NCBI GenBank assembly: GCA_016191875.1
Contig: JACPVG010000025.1
Location: forward strand, 1-56,635
DNA: 56,635 nucleotides
Reading direction: 5' to 3'
Source of the DNA: Chloroflexota bacterium
GTDB taxonomy: Bacteria > Chloroflexota > Anaerolineae > Anaerolineales > UBA11579
Both the position numbers and the translations under genes were made by a program. The notes below the pieces were generated by a model, which was given only the letters and a program-made list of their open reading frames with translations, was not told where the DNA came from and did not search any database. Of the stretch, positions 7,869 to 15,366 are shown piece by piece. Numbering within the stretch: the first letter of the stretch is position 1; every line of letters starts with the position of its first letter.

Positions 7869-9737
7869 TTCTTTCACCGCTTCCACGATCTCCGCGGCGA
7901 TCTCATAACGCCCGAACTGCGGCATGAGGTAAATGCCCTGCGCAAACGGCCGGATGGCCTCGATCAGTTCCAGCGCGATGTGGATGCCCTCCTGTGGCGC
8001 GTCGTCGCCGGCGTCGGCCATGCGGTCGAGATATTCCTGCGGGATGTCGATGCCCGGCACTTCGTTGTGCAGGAACGCCGCGTGACGGGCGTTGTAGAGC
8101 GGCAGGATGCCGGCGAGAATCGGCTTGTCCAGCGCGCCATAATCCGCGGCATACTGGTCGAGGAAGCCCTTCGCTTCTTCCGGGTCGAACACCGGCTGGG
8201 TGAGGAAGAAGTCCGCTCCGCTGGTCAGTTTGCGGCGCAGCACTTTGATCTCGCGGTCGGCCTCGCGGCTGCTCAGGTTGAGCGCCGCCCCCACAAAGAA
8301 CGAAGTCGGCTGGCCGATCTCCGTGCCGGAATGGTCGAGGCCCATGTTGAAGCCCTGCTTGATGAGTTTCAGCAGGCCGGTCGGCACCAGGTCGTAATTG
8401 TCCATTGCCTCCGGGTAATCGCCGATGTGCGTCGGGTCGCCCATCACCACGAACACGTTGCGGATGCCGATGGCGTGCGCCGCCAGCAGGTCGCCCTGCA
8501 CCCGCAGCAGGTTGCGGCCGCGGGTGGGGAAGTGCAGCGTGGTCTCGATGCCGATATTCTTCTGAATCAGTTCGCTCACCGCCCACGGGCTCATGCGCAT
8601 GCGCGCCATCGGGCTGTCGGCCACGTTGATGACGTCTGCCCCGGCATCCGCCAGCAGGCCGGCCCCCGCCTGCATCTTGTGCGTCGAGAGGCCGCGCGGT
8701 GGGCTCATCTCCACCGCCGCCACGAAGACGCCCTGCGCCAGTTTCTGCGCCAGTCCCGAGGATGTCTCGTCCGGGAGTTCGTGCCTCACCGGCTCGGCCA
8801 CCCGGATGCTCAGGCCGTTGGTGTATTCCGATTCGGGCGTCGTTTCCAGCGCGGTGTGCATAGCGCGGATGTGTTCCGGCGTGGTGCCGCAGCAGCCGCC
8901 GATGACGCACACCCCGGCATGACGGAAGGCCAGCGCATAGTCGCCAAAGTAGTCCGGCCCGGCGGGGTACATGATGCGCCCGCCGACCTGCTCCGGCCAG
9001 CCGGCGTTGGGCATCACCGAGAAGCGCGCCTCCGGCACGGCCTCTTTCATTTCTCGGACGATGCGCAGGATCTGCGCCGGACCGCCCGAACAGTTCACGC
9101 CGATGACGTCCGCGCCCGCCTCGTGTAACTGGCGCGCCACTTTGGCCGGTGAATCGCCCAGCAGGGTGCGGTCGTCGCGCGTGAAGGTCATGCTGGCGAC
9201 CACTGGCAGTTCGCACGCATCCCGCGCCGCTGCCACCGCCTCGCGGGCTTCGTACAGGTCGGTGATGGTTTCGATGATGATCAGGTCGGCCCCCGCCTCG
9301 GCCAGAGCGCGGATCTGCTCAGCAAACGCTTCGCGCGCCTGCTCCAGTTGCACCCGGCCAAACGGCGCCAGCCGCACCCCCAGCGGGCCGACATCGCCGG
9401 CCACCAGTACCTCCTTGAACGACGCTGTGGCTGCCTTGCGTGCCAACTCCACGCCGGCGCGGTTGATCTCGGCCACCACCGGGGCCAGCCCGTGCTCGGC
9501 CAGTTTGAAGCGATTGGCGCCGAAGGTGTTGGTCATCACCACCTGCGCCCCGGCCATGATGTAGTCGTGGTGGATTTCGGCCACCAGCGCCGGGTTGCTC
9601 AGGTTGAGCGCGTCGAAGCACGATTGGAATGACGCGCCGCGGGCGTGCAGTTGGGTGCCCATCGCCCCGTCGAAGAGGACGGGGTTGGAAGAGGAGTCAA
9701 GCAGCGTGAGGAAAACAGATTCAGGCATGGTATTCAT
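7830..9737 (-). CDS. Bifunctional homocysteine S-methyltransferase / methylenetetrahydrofolate reductase
   Basis: A 635-residue two-domain enzyme like Bacillus YitJ. Residues about 10-300 are a Hcy-binding methyltransferase: F-D-G-A-M-G-T near the N-terminus, then V-N-C-S-G and G-G-C-C-G-T supplying the zinc-binding cysteines. Residues about 325-620 are a MetF-type flavin TIM barrel, beginning at V-A-A-V-E-M-S-P-P-R-G. Together they would make 5-methyl-THF and methylate homocysteine. The gene overlaps the end of the transposase gene upstream, by 17 bases from the first ATG or 8 bases from the ATG at 9728. Its last 11 codons and stop are built from the GTAGAC repeat. It is probably the last gene of the SAM-riboswitch operon. 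Confidence 0.9.
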   Translation of the reverse strand: MNTMPESVFLTLLDSSSNPVLFDGAMGTQLHARGASFQSCFDALNLSNPALVAEIHHDYIMAGAQVVMTNTFGANRFKLAEHGLAPVVAEINRAGVELARKAATASFKEVLVAGDVGPLGVRLAPFGRVQLEQAREAFAEQIRALAEAGADLIIIETITDLYEAREAVAAARDACELPVVASMTFTRDDRTLLGDSPAKVARQLHEAGADVIGVNCSGGPAQILRIVREMKEAVPEARFSVMPNAGWPEQVGGRIMYPAGPDYFGDYALAFRHAGVCVIGGCCGTTPEHIRAMHTALETTPESEYTNGLSIRVAEPVRHELPDETSSGLAQKLAQGVFVAAVEMSPPRGLSTHKMQAGAGLLADAGADVINVADSPMARMRMSPWAVSELIQKNIGIETTLHFPTRGRNLLRVQGDLLAAHAIGIRNVFVVMGDPTHIGDYPEAMDNYDLVPTGLLKLIKQGFNMGLDHSGTEIGQPTSFFVGAALNLSSREADREIKVLRRKLTSGADFFLTQPVFDPEEAKGFLDQYAADYGALDKPILAGILPLYNARHAAFLHNEVPGIDIPQEYLDRMADAGDDAPQEGIHIALELIEAIRPFAQGIYLMPQFGRYEIAAEIVEAVKEKVNTETGRRVDR

Positions 9738-10263
9738 CCAGTTCCCATTTCAGCGGGTTTTCGCGAATATAACGGCGCGTGTTGTACAGGTCATCGTCGT
9801 TGCGAATGATGTGGTCGTAGTACGATCGCTGCCAGATGCGCACACAGGTTACGCCGTTCATTTCATTGATGCGTTTCGTGCAGGCCGATTTAAGCGAACG
9901 AACGATCGCGCCTAACGAACCCGGGGTCAGCTTTGGCATCGTCCGTAGGGGCGCAGCATGCTGCGCCCCTACATCGTTTGCGACGCTCCCTTTGGGTTCG
10001 ACAATCCACAATATGCCGTGCACATGATTCGGCATAACGACAAATTCATCCAATTCAATGTTGGGGTAATACTGGGGCAATTCTTCCCACACCGTCTGCA
10101 CGATCTCGCCCGCCGCCGACACCTCCACGAGGCCATCCACAACGCGGCTAAACAACGCCGCGCGACCCTGCGCGCACGCGGTTACGAAATACGCGTTGGC
10201 CGATGTGTAATCAAAATCGTTCAATCGCAACGACTTGCGATTCAACACCGAGTCGTTGCTCAC
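9721..10263 (-). CDS. REP-associated tyrosine transposase (RAYT, Y1/IS200-like)
   Basis: A 180-residue single-stranded-DNA transposase of the HUH/Y1 class. The metal-binding pair is H80-V-H82 in M-P-N-H-V-H-G. The catalytic tyrosine is Tyr148 or Tyr149 in W-Q-R-S-Y-Y-D-H-I-I-R. The active site looks intact. I prefer the GTG at 10263, because its GTGA overlaps the TGA of the methyltransferase gene; the longer frame has an unrelated Arg-rich start. Its stop codon overlaps the next gene too, so it sits tightly inside the methionine operon. Residues about 98-108 (V-G-A-Q-H-A-A-P-L-R-T) are encoded by a palindromic REP sequence. Domestication or recent read-in insertion are both possible. Confidence 0.85.
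   Translation of the reverse strand: MSNDSVLNRKSLRLNDFDYTSANAYFVTACAQGRAALFSRVVDGLVEVSAAGEIVQTVWEELPQYYPNIELDEFVVMPNHVHGILWIVEPKGSVANDVGAQHAAPLRTMPKLTPGSLGAIVRSLKSACTKRINEMNGVTCVRIWQRSYYDHIIRNDDDLYNTRRYIRENPLKWELDEYHA
9945..9972. repeat. REP palindrome inside the RAYT gene
   Basis: A perfect 28-base palindrome whose arms read GTAGGGGCGCAGCA. It begins with the GTAG tetranucleotide that marks many REP hairpins. It is in frame with the transposase and adds about ten codons without disrupting the active site. Confidence 0.8.
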
Positions 10264-11072
10264 GGCTTTGTCGCCCGAATCGAAAACATTAATGGCAATT
10301 GCGGCCAACCCGCGGGGATGCGCCATTCTTCGCCGGCGCCCTCCAGCCACGGAACCATCGGATAGATACTGAAATCAAACTCATGCAAGTGCTCGATTCG
10401 CAGCCCGGCCGCGCCCAGCGCACTGACGATCTCGCTCATCGGGTGCGGCCATTCGTAGGCCGCGCGCGTTTCGCCTTCCTTGAAGGCCGCCGCATACGAC
10501 CCTTCATTGACGAACCGCAGCGGCTGAGGCGATTGGAAATACGGGAAGTTGAAGCCGAAATCGTCCCGTGTTTCGTCAAGCATCATCCCGATGGGGTGGA
10601 ACTCGACGATGTAGAACACCCCGCCCGGCTTGAGATAATGCGCCACAGTGCGCGCCCACGCGCTCAGGTCGTCCAGCCAGGTGAGCACGCCGTAAGAAGT
10701 GAAGACGATGTCAAATTGCTCGTCCAATACGCCATCCATGTCCACCACGTTCGCCTCGACAAAGCGGCAATCCAGCCCCAGTTCGGCGTTCAATTCCCGT
10801 GCCAGCGCGATGGCTTTGGGCGAAAAGTCCACGCCGGTCACCTGCGCCCCCAGCCGCGCCCACATCATCGAGTCGCGCCCGAAATGGCACTGCAAATGCA
10901 GCATCGTTTTGCCCGCTACTTCGGGGGCCAGTTCTTCAAGTTCGACGCGATAGAGCGTGGTCTGCCCGGCTTTGAACGCCGCCAGGTCATAGGACTCTGA
11001 ATCTTTGTGGATGTCGGTGTAGGCATCCCAGAGGGTCTGGTTGGTCCTGCGGTAAGAATCAATCGGTGGCAT
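10260..11072 (-). CDS. Class I SAM-dependent methyltransferase
   Basis: A 270-residue cytosolic methyltransferase. Motif I is M-L-H-L-Q-C-H-F-G-R-D (around residue 55), followed by G-V-D-F-S-P-K-A-I, the acidic end of strand 2, and F-D-I-V-F-T-S-Y-G for motif IV. The Q-C-H-F-G variant is typical of a group often annotated as generic class I SAM methyltransferases; the substrate is unknown. The ATG at 11072 lies five bases after the stop of metH. The stop codon overlaps the GTG of the transposase gene. Position directly after metH suggests co-regulation by SAM, but gives no substrate. Confidence 0.82.
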   Translation of the reverse strand: MPPIDSYRRTNQTLWDAYTDIHKDSESYDLAAFKAGQTTLYRVELEELAPEVAGKTMLHLQCHFGRDSMMWARLGAQVTGVDFSPKAIALARELNAELGLDCRFVEANVVDMDGVLDEQFDIVFTSYGVLTWLDDLSAWARTVAHYLKPGGVFYIVEFHPIGMMLDETRDDFGFNFPYFQSPQPLRFVNEGSYAAAFKEGETRAAYEWPHPMSEIVSALGAAGLRIEHLHEFDFSIYPMVPWLEGAGEEWRIPAGWPQLPLMFSIRATKP

Positions 11073-11077
11073 CGTTA

Positions 11078-14000
11078 TCAGCGCGCCGGCTCCTGGCCCT
11101 TCATCAACTGCTCCACCCGGCTCTCGCCCACGCTGTAGTACTTGGCGTCCGGGTGGTGGAGGAGGATGGCGGCGGTCGATTGCTCCGGCACCAGTTGGTA
11201 GGCCTCGGTGAGGGTCATGCCCAATTCCCGCTCGGCGGGCAGCAGGGCGAACACCTTGGCGTGGTCGTCCAGGTCGGGGATGGCCGGGTAGCCCCACGAA
11301 TAGCGCTTGCCCTGCCCCTGCGCCAGCCCCAGTTCGCGGCGGATGTGCCGGTGCAGGTACTCGGCGGTGGCTTCGGCGGTCTGCACGGCCAGGCCGTGAG
11401 CGTAGTAGCCCTCGGAGTAGTCGCCCGCTTCCTGCGACCGCTCGAAACGCTCTGTTGCGCCGCGCCCGACCGTGACCACCTGGAGGGCCACGACGTCCAT
11501 CACCCCGCTTTCGACCGGGGCGAAGTAATCCGCGAGGCACAGCAGTTCGCCGCTGGGCTGGCGCGGGAACGCGAAGCGCGTCAGTTCCTTCGGCCCGCTG
11601 CCGTTTTCGATGCTGGCCGGGTCGTAAAGCACGAGGTCTTCGCCCAGTGCCTGCGCGGGCCAGTAGCCGTACACCGCCTGTGGCGCGAGCCAGCCTTCGG
11701 CGATGGCCTGTTTCTTCATCGCCGCCAGCCGGGTCTCGAATTCCTTTTGCAGTTTCTCCCATTCCGCGCCCTGGGTGTTCTTGGCGCCCCACGACAGGCG
11801 GAACAGCTCGTTCTTATATAGGCAATCAAACACCAGTTCCAGCGGCATGTCCTTCACGGTGTGCACACCCCAGCGCGGCACGGTCGGGATGCGTTCGGCT
11901 GCCGCCACCGCCGAACGGCCGGTCACGCGCGCCGTGCTGCGCGGTTTTGCCTCGCGGCCCTGCTCCTTCTCCGCTTTGGTGAACAACTCGTCCATCATCG
12001 ACTCGCGCCGCTGCGGGTCGATCAACCGGTCCATCGTCTCCAGTCCCTCGAAGGCGTCCTGGCAGTAGAACACGCCCGGCGCATAGGGCGCGCCGTCCTC
12101 GGTGTACAGGATGCGCCAGCCGAAGCGGCGGTTGATGGCCGCCCCGCCGATCATCAGCGGGTAGTGCAGGCCGCGCCGGTGCAGTTCGTTGACGATCAGC
12201 GGCATCTGCTTACTGGTGCTCACCAGCAGCGCGCTCAGGCCGATGGCCGTTGCGCCGACCTCCTGGGCTTTGGTGATGATGGTCTCCGCCGGTACCTGTT
12301 TGCCGAGGTCGAACACCTCGTAGCCGTTGTTGACCAGGATGGTCTTGACCAGGTTCTTGCCGATGTCGTGCACGTCGCCGTACACCGTCGCCAGCACCAC
12401 CTTGCCCTTGCTTACACCCTCGACCTTTTCGAGGTAGTTCTCCAGATGCCCTACGGTCTTCTTCATCACTTCGGCGCTCTGCAGCACGAACGGCAGGATT
12501 AACTCGCCCGCGCCAAACTTGTCGCCGACTTCCTTCATGGCGGGCAGCAGCGTGCCGTTGAGGATCTTGACCGCGCTCTCATGATCGCTGGCATGGTCTT
12601 TGCGGGCGATGATTTCGTCAATCGCCGCTTCCACGCCGTCTTTGTGGCGGTGCAGGATGCTCCAGTGCAGGCGCTGTTCGGGCGTCATGCCTTCGGTGGG
12701 GTCGACGCCATCCTCTTCTTCGGTCGGGGCGAGGTTTTCGTAGAACTCGATCACGCGTTGCAGGGCGTCCTCGCGCCGGTTGAAGATCAGATCGTCCATC
12801 AGAGCGCGCTCTTCTTCAGGGATCTCGGCGTAGGGCCGCACTTTGCTGGCGTGTACGATGGCCATATCCAGCCCGGCCTGCACGCAGTGGTGCAGCATCA
12901 GGCTGTTGAGCACGAGGCGGGCGCGCGCCGTCAGGCCAAACGAGACATTGCTCACGCCCAGCGAGGTCAGCACGCCCGGCAGTTCGGCCTTGACGCGCCG
13001 GATGGCCTCGATGGTATCGATGGCGCTGTTGTTGAACTCCGTGTCGCCGGTGGAGAGCGGGAAGGTCAGCACGTCGTAGACCAGGTCCTGCGGCCGGAAG
13101 CCGTATTCATCCACGGCGATATCGTAGATGCGCCGGGCGATTTCGATCTTGCGGTCGACGGTCTTGGCCATGCCGTCTTCGTCGATGGTCAGGATGATGA
13201 CGGCGGCATTGTGCTGGCGCGCCAGTTGGAAGACGCGCTCCAGTTTCGGCCGCCCGGCCTCGAGGTGGGTGGAGTTGAGCAGGCAGCGGCCGGGGGCCAG
13301 TTTGAGCGCCACTTCCATCACGTCCGGCTCGGTGGTGTCGACCACCAGCGGGGCTTCCACGCCCATCGCCAGTTTCTTGACCACCTTCGCCATCAGGTAG
13401 TCTTCGTCGGCGCGTTCGGTCAGCGCCACGCTCACGTCCAGGGCGTGCGCCCCGCCGCCGATCTGCTCGCGCGCCATCTCCAGGATGCCGTCAAAGTCCT
13501 CGGCCATCAGCAGGCGCTTGAACTGGCGGCTGCCGGTGGCGTTCAGCCGCTCGCCGATGAGGAACGGCGGCGGCGCTTGCAGCATATCCAACGCCTGAAT
13601 CGAGGAGGACAGGCGCGGGGCCGCGTGCTGCGGGCGCGGCGGGCGAGGGTGGCCGTGAATCTGTTCCACCAGCAGTTTGAGGTGTTCCGGCGTGGTGCCG
13701 CAGCAGCCGCCCACGATGCTGATGTTGTGTTTGGTGACGAACTCGACCATCGCCTCGGCGTAGGGCTGCGGTTCCAGTGGGTAGACCGCCTCGCCGTCCA
13801 CGTTGAGCGGCAGGCCGGCGTTGGGGATGGCCGAGACCGGCAGTGCCGCGTGCTCGCCCAGATAGGCCACCGGCTGGCGCATGTGTTCCGGGCCGGTGGA
13901 GCAGTTCAGGCCGATGACGTCGATGGGCAGGCCTTCCAGAATCGTAAGCGCCGCGCCGATGTCGGTGCCGAGCAGCATGCGCCCGGTGGTGTCGAGCGTC

Positions 14001-14611
14001 ACCTGGCACTGGATCGGCAGGCGCTCGCCGGTGTCTTCGAAGGCGCGTTGGATGCCCTGAATGGCGGCCTTGACTTCGAGGATGTCCTGCGAAGTCTCGA
14101 TGAGCAGCACGTCCGCGCCGCCCTGGATAAGGCCGGTGGCCTGCACCCGGAACAATTCCGCGAGGTCGTCGTAAGTCACGTCCGAGAGGGTCGGGTCGTC
14201 GGCGCTTGGCAGTTTGCCGGAGGGGCCGATGGAACCGGCCACGAAGCGCGGGCGGTCAGGGGTGCTGTATTCATCGGCCAGGCGGCGCGCCAGGGAGGCG
14301 GCGGCGTGGTTGATCTCAATCGTGCGCTCGCCCAGCCCGTACTCGCCGAGCGTGAGCGGGTTGCTGCGGAAGGTGTCGGTCTCGATGACATCCACGCCGA
14401 CCTCAAGGTAGGCGCGATGCACCTTCTCGACCGCCTGCGGGTAGGAGATGACCAGGTAATCCGGGCAGCCGTTGTACTGCTCGCCGCCGTAGTGTTCGGC
14501 GGTCAGGTTCTGTTTTTGCAGCATCGTGCCCATCGCGCCGTCGTAGATGAGAACGCGCTCGTTGAGCGCATCAAGGAAGGCGCGGCGGGTGTAGGTGCGT
14601 TGATTGTTCAA
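11078..14611 (-). CDS. metH: Cobalamin-dependent methionine synthase
   Basis: A 1177-residue, full-length four-module enzyme that transfers a methyl group from 5-methyl-THF through cobalamin to homocysteine. Module 1 (about 1-330) has zinc-binding cysteines near 235 (N-C-S-T-G) and 301-302 (G-G-C-C-G-T). Module 2 (about 350-620) is the pterin-binding barrel. Module 3 has the cobalamin-ligand motif D-V-H-D-I-G-K-N near residue 745. Module 4 (about 900-1177) is the reactivation domain, with R-Y-S-W-G-Y-P-A for SAM. The start is TTG at 14611, seven bases after AGGAG. A SAM-I riboswitch and terminator lie in the leader, so expression should fall when SAM is abundant. Downstream genes follow with five-base gaps or overlaps. 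Confidence 0.96.
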   Translation of the reverse strand: MNNQRTYTRRAFLDALNERVLIYDGAMGTMLQKQNLTAEHYGGEQYNGCPDYLVISYPQAVEKVHRAYLEVGVDVIETDTFRSNPLTLGEYGLGERTIEINHAAASLARRLADEYSTPDRPRFVAGSIGPSGKLPSADDPTLSDVTYDDLAELFRVQATGLIQGGADVLLIETSQDILEVKAAIQGIQRAFEDTGERLPIQCQVTLDTTGRMLLGTDIGAALTILEGLPIDVIGLNCSTGPEHMRQPVAYLGEHAALPVSAIPNAGLPLNVDGEAVYPLEPQPYAEAMVEFVTKHNISIVGGCCGTTPEHLKLLVEQIHGHPRPPRPQHAAPRLSSSIQALDMLQAPPPFLIGERLNATGSRQFKRLLMAEDFDGILEMAREQIGGGAHALDVSVALTERADEDYLMAKVVKKLAMGVEAPLVVDTTEPDVMEVALKLAPGRCLLNSTHLEAGRPKLERVFQLARQHNAAVIILTIDEDGMAKTVDRKIEIARRIYDIAVDEYGFRPQDLVYDVLTFPLSTGDTEFNNSAIDTIEAIRRVKAELPGVLTSLGVSNVSFGLTARARLVLNSLMLHHCVQAGLDMAIVHASKVRPYAEIPEEERALMDDLIFNRREDALQRVIEFYENLAPTEEEDGVDPTEGMTPEQRLHWSILHRHKDGVEAAIDEIIARKDHASDHESAVKILNGTLLPAMKEVGDKFGAGELILPFVLQSAEVMKKTVGHLENYLEKVEGVSKGKVVLATVYGDVHDIGKNLVKTILVNNGYEVFDLGKQVPAETIITKAQEVGATAIGLSALLVSTSKQMPLIVNELHRRGLHYPLMIGGAAINRRFGWRILYTEDGAPYAPGVFYCQDAFEGLETMDRLIDPQRRESMMDELFTKAEKEQGREAKPRSTARVTGRSAVAAAERIPTVPRWGVHTVKDMPLELVFDCLYKNELFRLSWGAKNTQGAEWEKLQKEFETRLAAMKKQAIAEGWLAPQAVYGYWPAQALGEDLVLYDPASIENGSGPKELTRFAFPRQPSGELLCLADYFAPVESGVMDVVALQVVTVGRGATERFERSQEAGDYSEGYYAHGLAVQTAEATAEYLHRHIRRELGLAQGQGKRYSWGYPAIPDLDDHAKVFALLPAERELGMTLTEAYQLVPEQSTAAILLHHPDAKYYSVGESRVEQLMKGQEPAR

Positions 14612-14690
14612 GTGTGTTCTCCTGATGGTCGTGAGCCGTGAGCAGTTATTCGAAATTCGATTTTCTGTTCACGATTCACGGCTTTCGCAT

Positions 14691-14713
14691 AAAAAAACCT
14701 CTCATGGCGAGAG
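14691..14713 (-). terminator. Terminator of the SAM riboswitch
   Basis: On the minus strand, CCTCTC and GAGAGG pair around the loop GCCAT and are followed by seven T. It stands between the aptamer and metH and is the expression platform. The 3' side of aptamer helix P1 (GATGAGG) could pair with part of CCTCTC to form an antiterminator. Confidence 0.85.
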
Positions 14714-14738
14714 GCGTTCTGTACGAAGGGCGTCAGAC

Positions 14739-14839
14739 CTCATCTGCCAGATATTTCTGCCGGAATTGGCACCTTCCACTGTCTGAATGTGGGGTTGCCG
14801 AGGCTTCACAGGGCCGGTCCCTCTGCCTCTCTGGATGAG
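14739..14839 (-). ncRNA. SAM-I (S-box) riboswitch aptamer
   Basis: Read on the minus strand, the element opens with CTCATCCAGAGAGGCAGAGG. It continues with GACCGGCCCTGTGAAGCCTC, GGCAACC and GGTGCCAATTCC, then GCAGA, and closes with GATGAG pairing back to CTCATC as helix P1. These are the conserved blocks of the S-box: kink-turn, pseudoknot region and SAM pocket. About 101 bases. With the terminator at 14691-14713 it should turn off metH and the genes after it when SAM binds. Confidence 0.95.
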
Positions 14840-14877
14840 TGCGGCTTCGTGGGCCGCTATTCAGATTTCAAGGCGGT

Positions 14878-14906
14878 AGTTTACCATAGTGGAGGACGCG
14901 TGTCAA
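14878..14906 (-). promoter_or_regulatory. Promoter of the metH operon
   Basis: On the minus strand the -35 box TTGACA (14901-14906) is 17 bases from the -10 box TAAACT (14878-14883). Transcription would begin near 14871, about 32 bases before the riboswitch. The -35 box overlaps the tail of the cold-shock gene terminator. Confidence 0.75.
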
Positions 14907-14951
14907 ACAAAAACAGGGCCGCGGAGATGCGTAGCATCTATCGCGGCCCTG
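14902..14951 (-). terminator. Terminator of the cold-shock protein gene
   Basis: On the minus strand the arms CAGGGCCGCG (14942-14951) and CGCGGCCCTG (14914-14923) pair perfectly, enclosing further pairing (GATGC/GCATC), and are followed by TTTTTGTTT. It lies about 20 bases after the stop codon. Confidence 0.85.
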
Positions 14952-14971
14952 TCTCGTTGACGTCGTGAGCC

Positions 14972-15181
14972 TTACAGCTTGATGACGTTCTGCGCCTGCA
15001 GGCCTTTCTGGCCCTGCTCAACAGTGAACTCGACGCGCTGGCCCTCTTCGAGGGTGCGGAAGCCGTCGGTCATGATGGCGCTGAAGTGGACAAACACGTC
15101 TTCGCCGGTCTGGCGCTCGATGAAGCCGTAGCCCTTCGAGCCGTTGAACCACTTGACGGTGCCCTGTTCTTTCTCGGACAT
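14972..15181 (-). CDS. csp: Cold-shock domain protein
   Basis: A 69-residue OB-fold RNA chaperone. RNP1 is K-G-Y-G-F-I at 16-21 and RNP2 is V-F-V-H-F at 29-33; the opening G-T-V-K-W-F is typical. Length is that of CspA-type proteins. It would bind single-stranded RNA and DNA and loosen secondary structure. The ATG at 15181 is nine bases after AAGGAG. That site lies in the stem of a leader hairpin (15182-15235), suggesting translational control. The gene has its own promoter and terminator. Confidence 0.95.
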   Translation of the reverse strand: MSEKEQGTVKWFNGSKGYGFIERQTGEDVFVHFSAIMTDGFRTLEEGQRVEFTVEQGQKGLQAQNVIKL

Positions 15182-15235
15182 GATTTGGAACTCCTTTCTT
15201 AAGTTTAGTGCTTGGTCGTGCAGGGGTTCCAAATC
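15182..15235 (-). promoter_or_regulatory. Leader hairpin that buries the csp ribosome-binding site
   Basis: On the minus strand GATTTGGAACCCCT (15222-15235) pairs with AGGAGTTCCAAATC (15182-15195): 13 of 14 positions pair, with one C-A mismatch and a 26-base loop. The second arm contains the Shine-Dalgarno AGGAG and ends directly before the ATG. Melting or refolding would be needed for ribosome entry, as in RNA thermosensors. Confidence 0.7.
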
Positions 15236-15284
15236 AAAAGGGGGACTTTCTTTTTAGAACGTACTGTAGAGCAACAAGCGTGTA

Positions 15285-15313
15285 ATCCTACACCCTGTCG
15301 GGCCGGGAGTCAA
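15285..15313 (-). promoter_or_regulatory. Promoter of the cold-shock gene
   Basis: On the minus strand TTGACT (15308-15313) is 17 bases from TAGGAT (15285-15290). The -10 box lies in the small palindrome GTGTAGGATTACAC, a possible operator. The leader would be about 97 bases and include the complete hairpin. Confidence 0.6.
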
Positions 15314-15366
15314 TGGCTGCACGGATGCGAATTATGAGCATTTGCTCATGAACGCGGCCCCGCGTT

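Noticed and set aside
10260..11792. N-terminal extension of the methyltransferase frame across the end of metH
   Set aside because: The extension is out-of-frame metH sequence; the ATG at 11072 gives a normal methyltransferase.
12581..14641. 686-residue open frame antisense to metH
   Set aside because: Composition is Val/Gln/His/Gly-rich with no family motif, and it covers the opposite strand of a complete methionine synthase.
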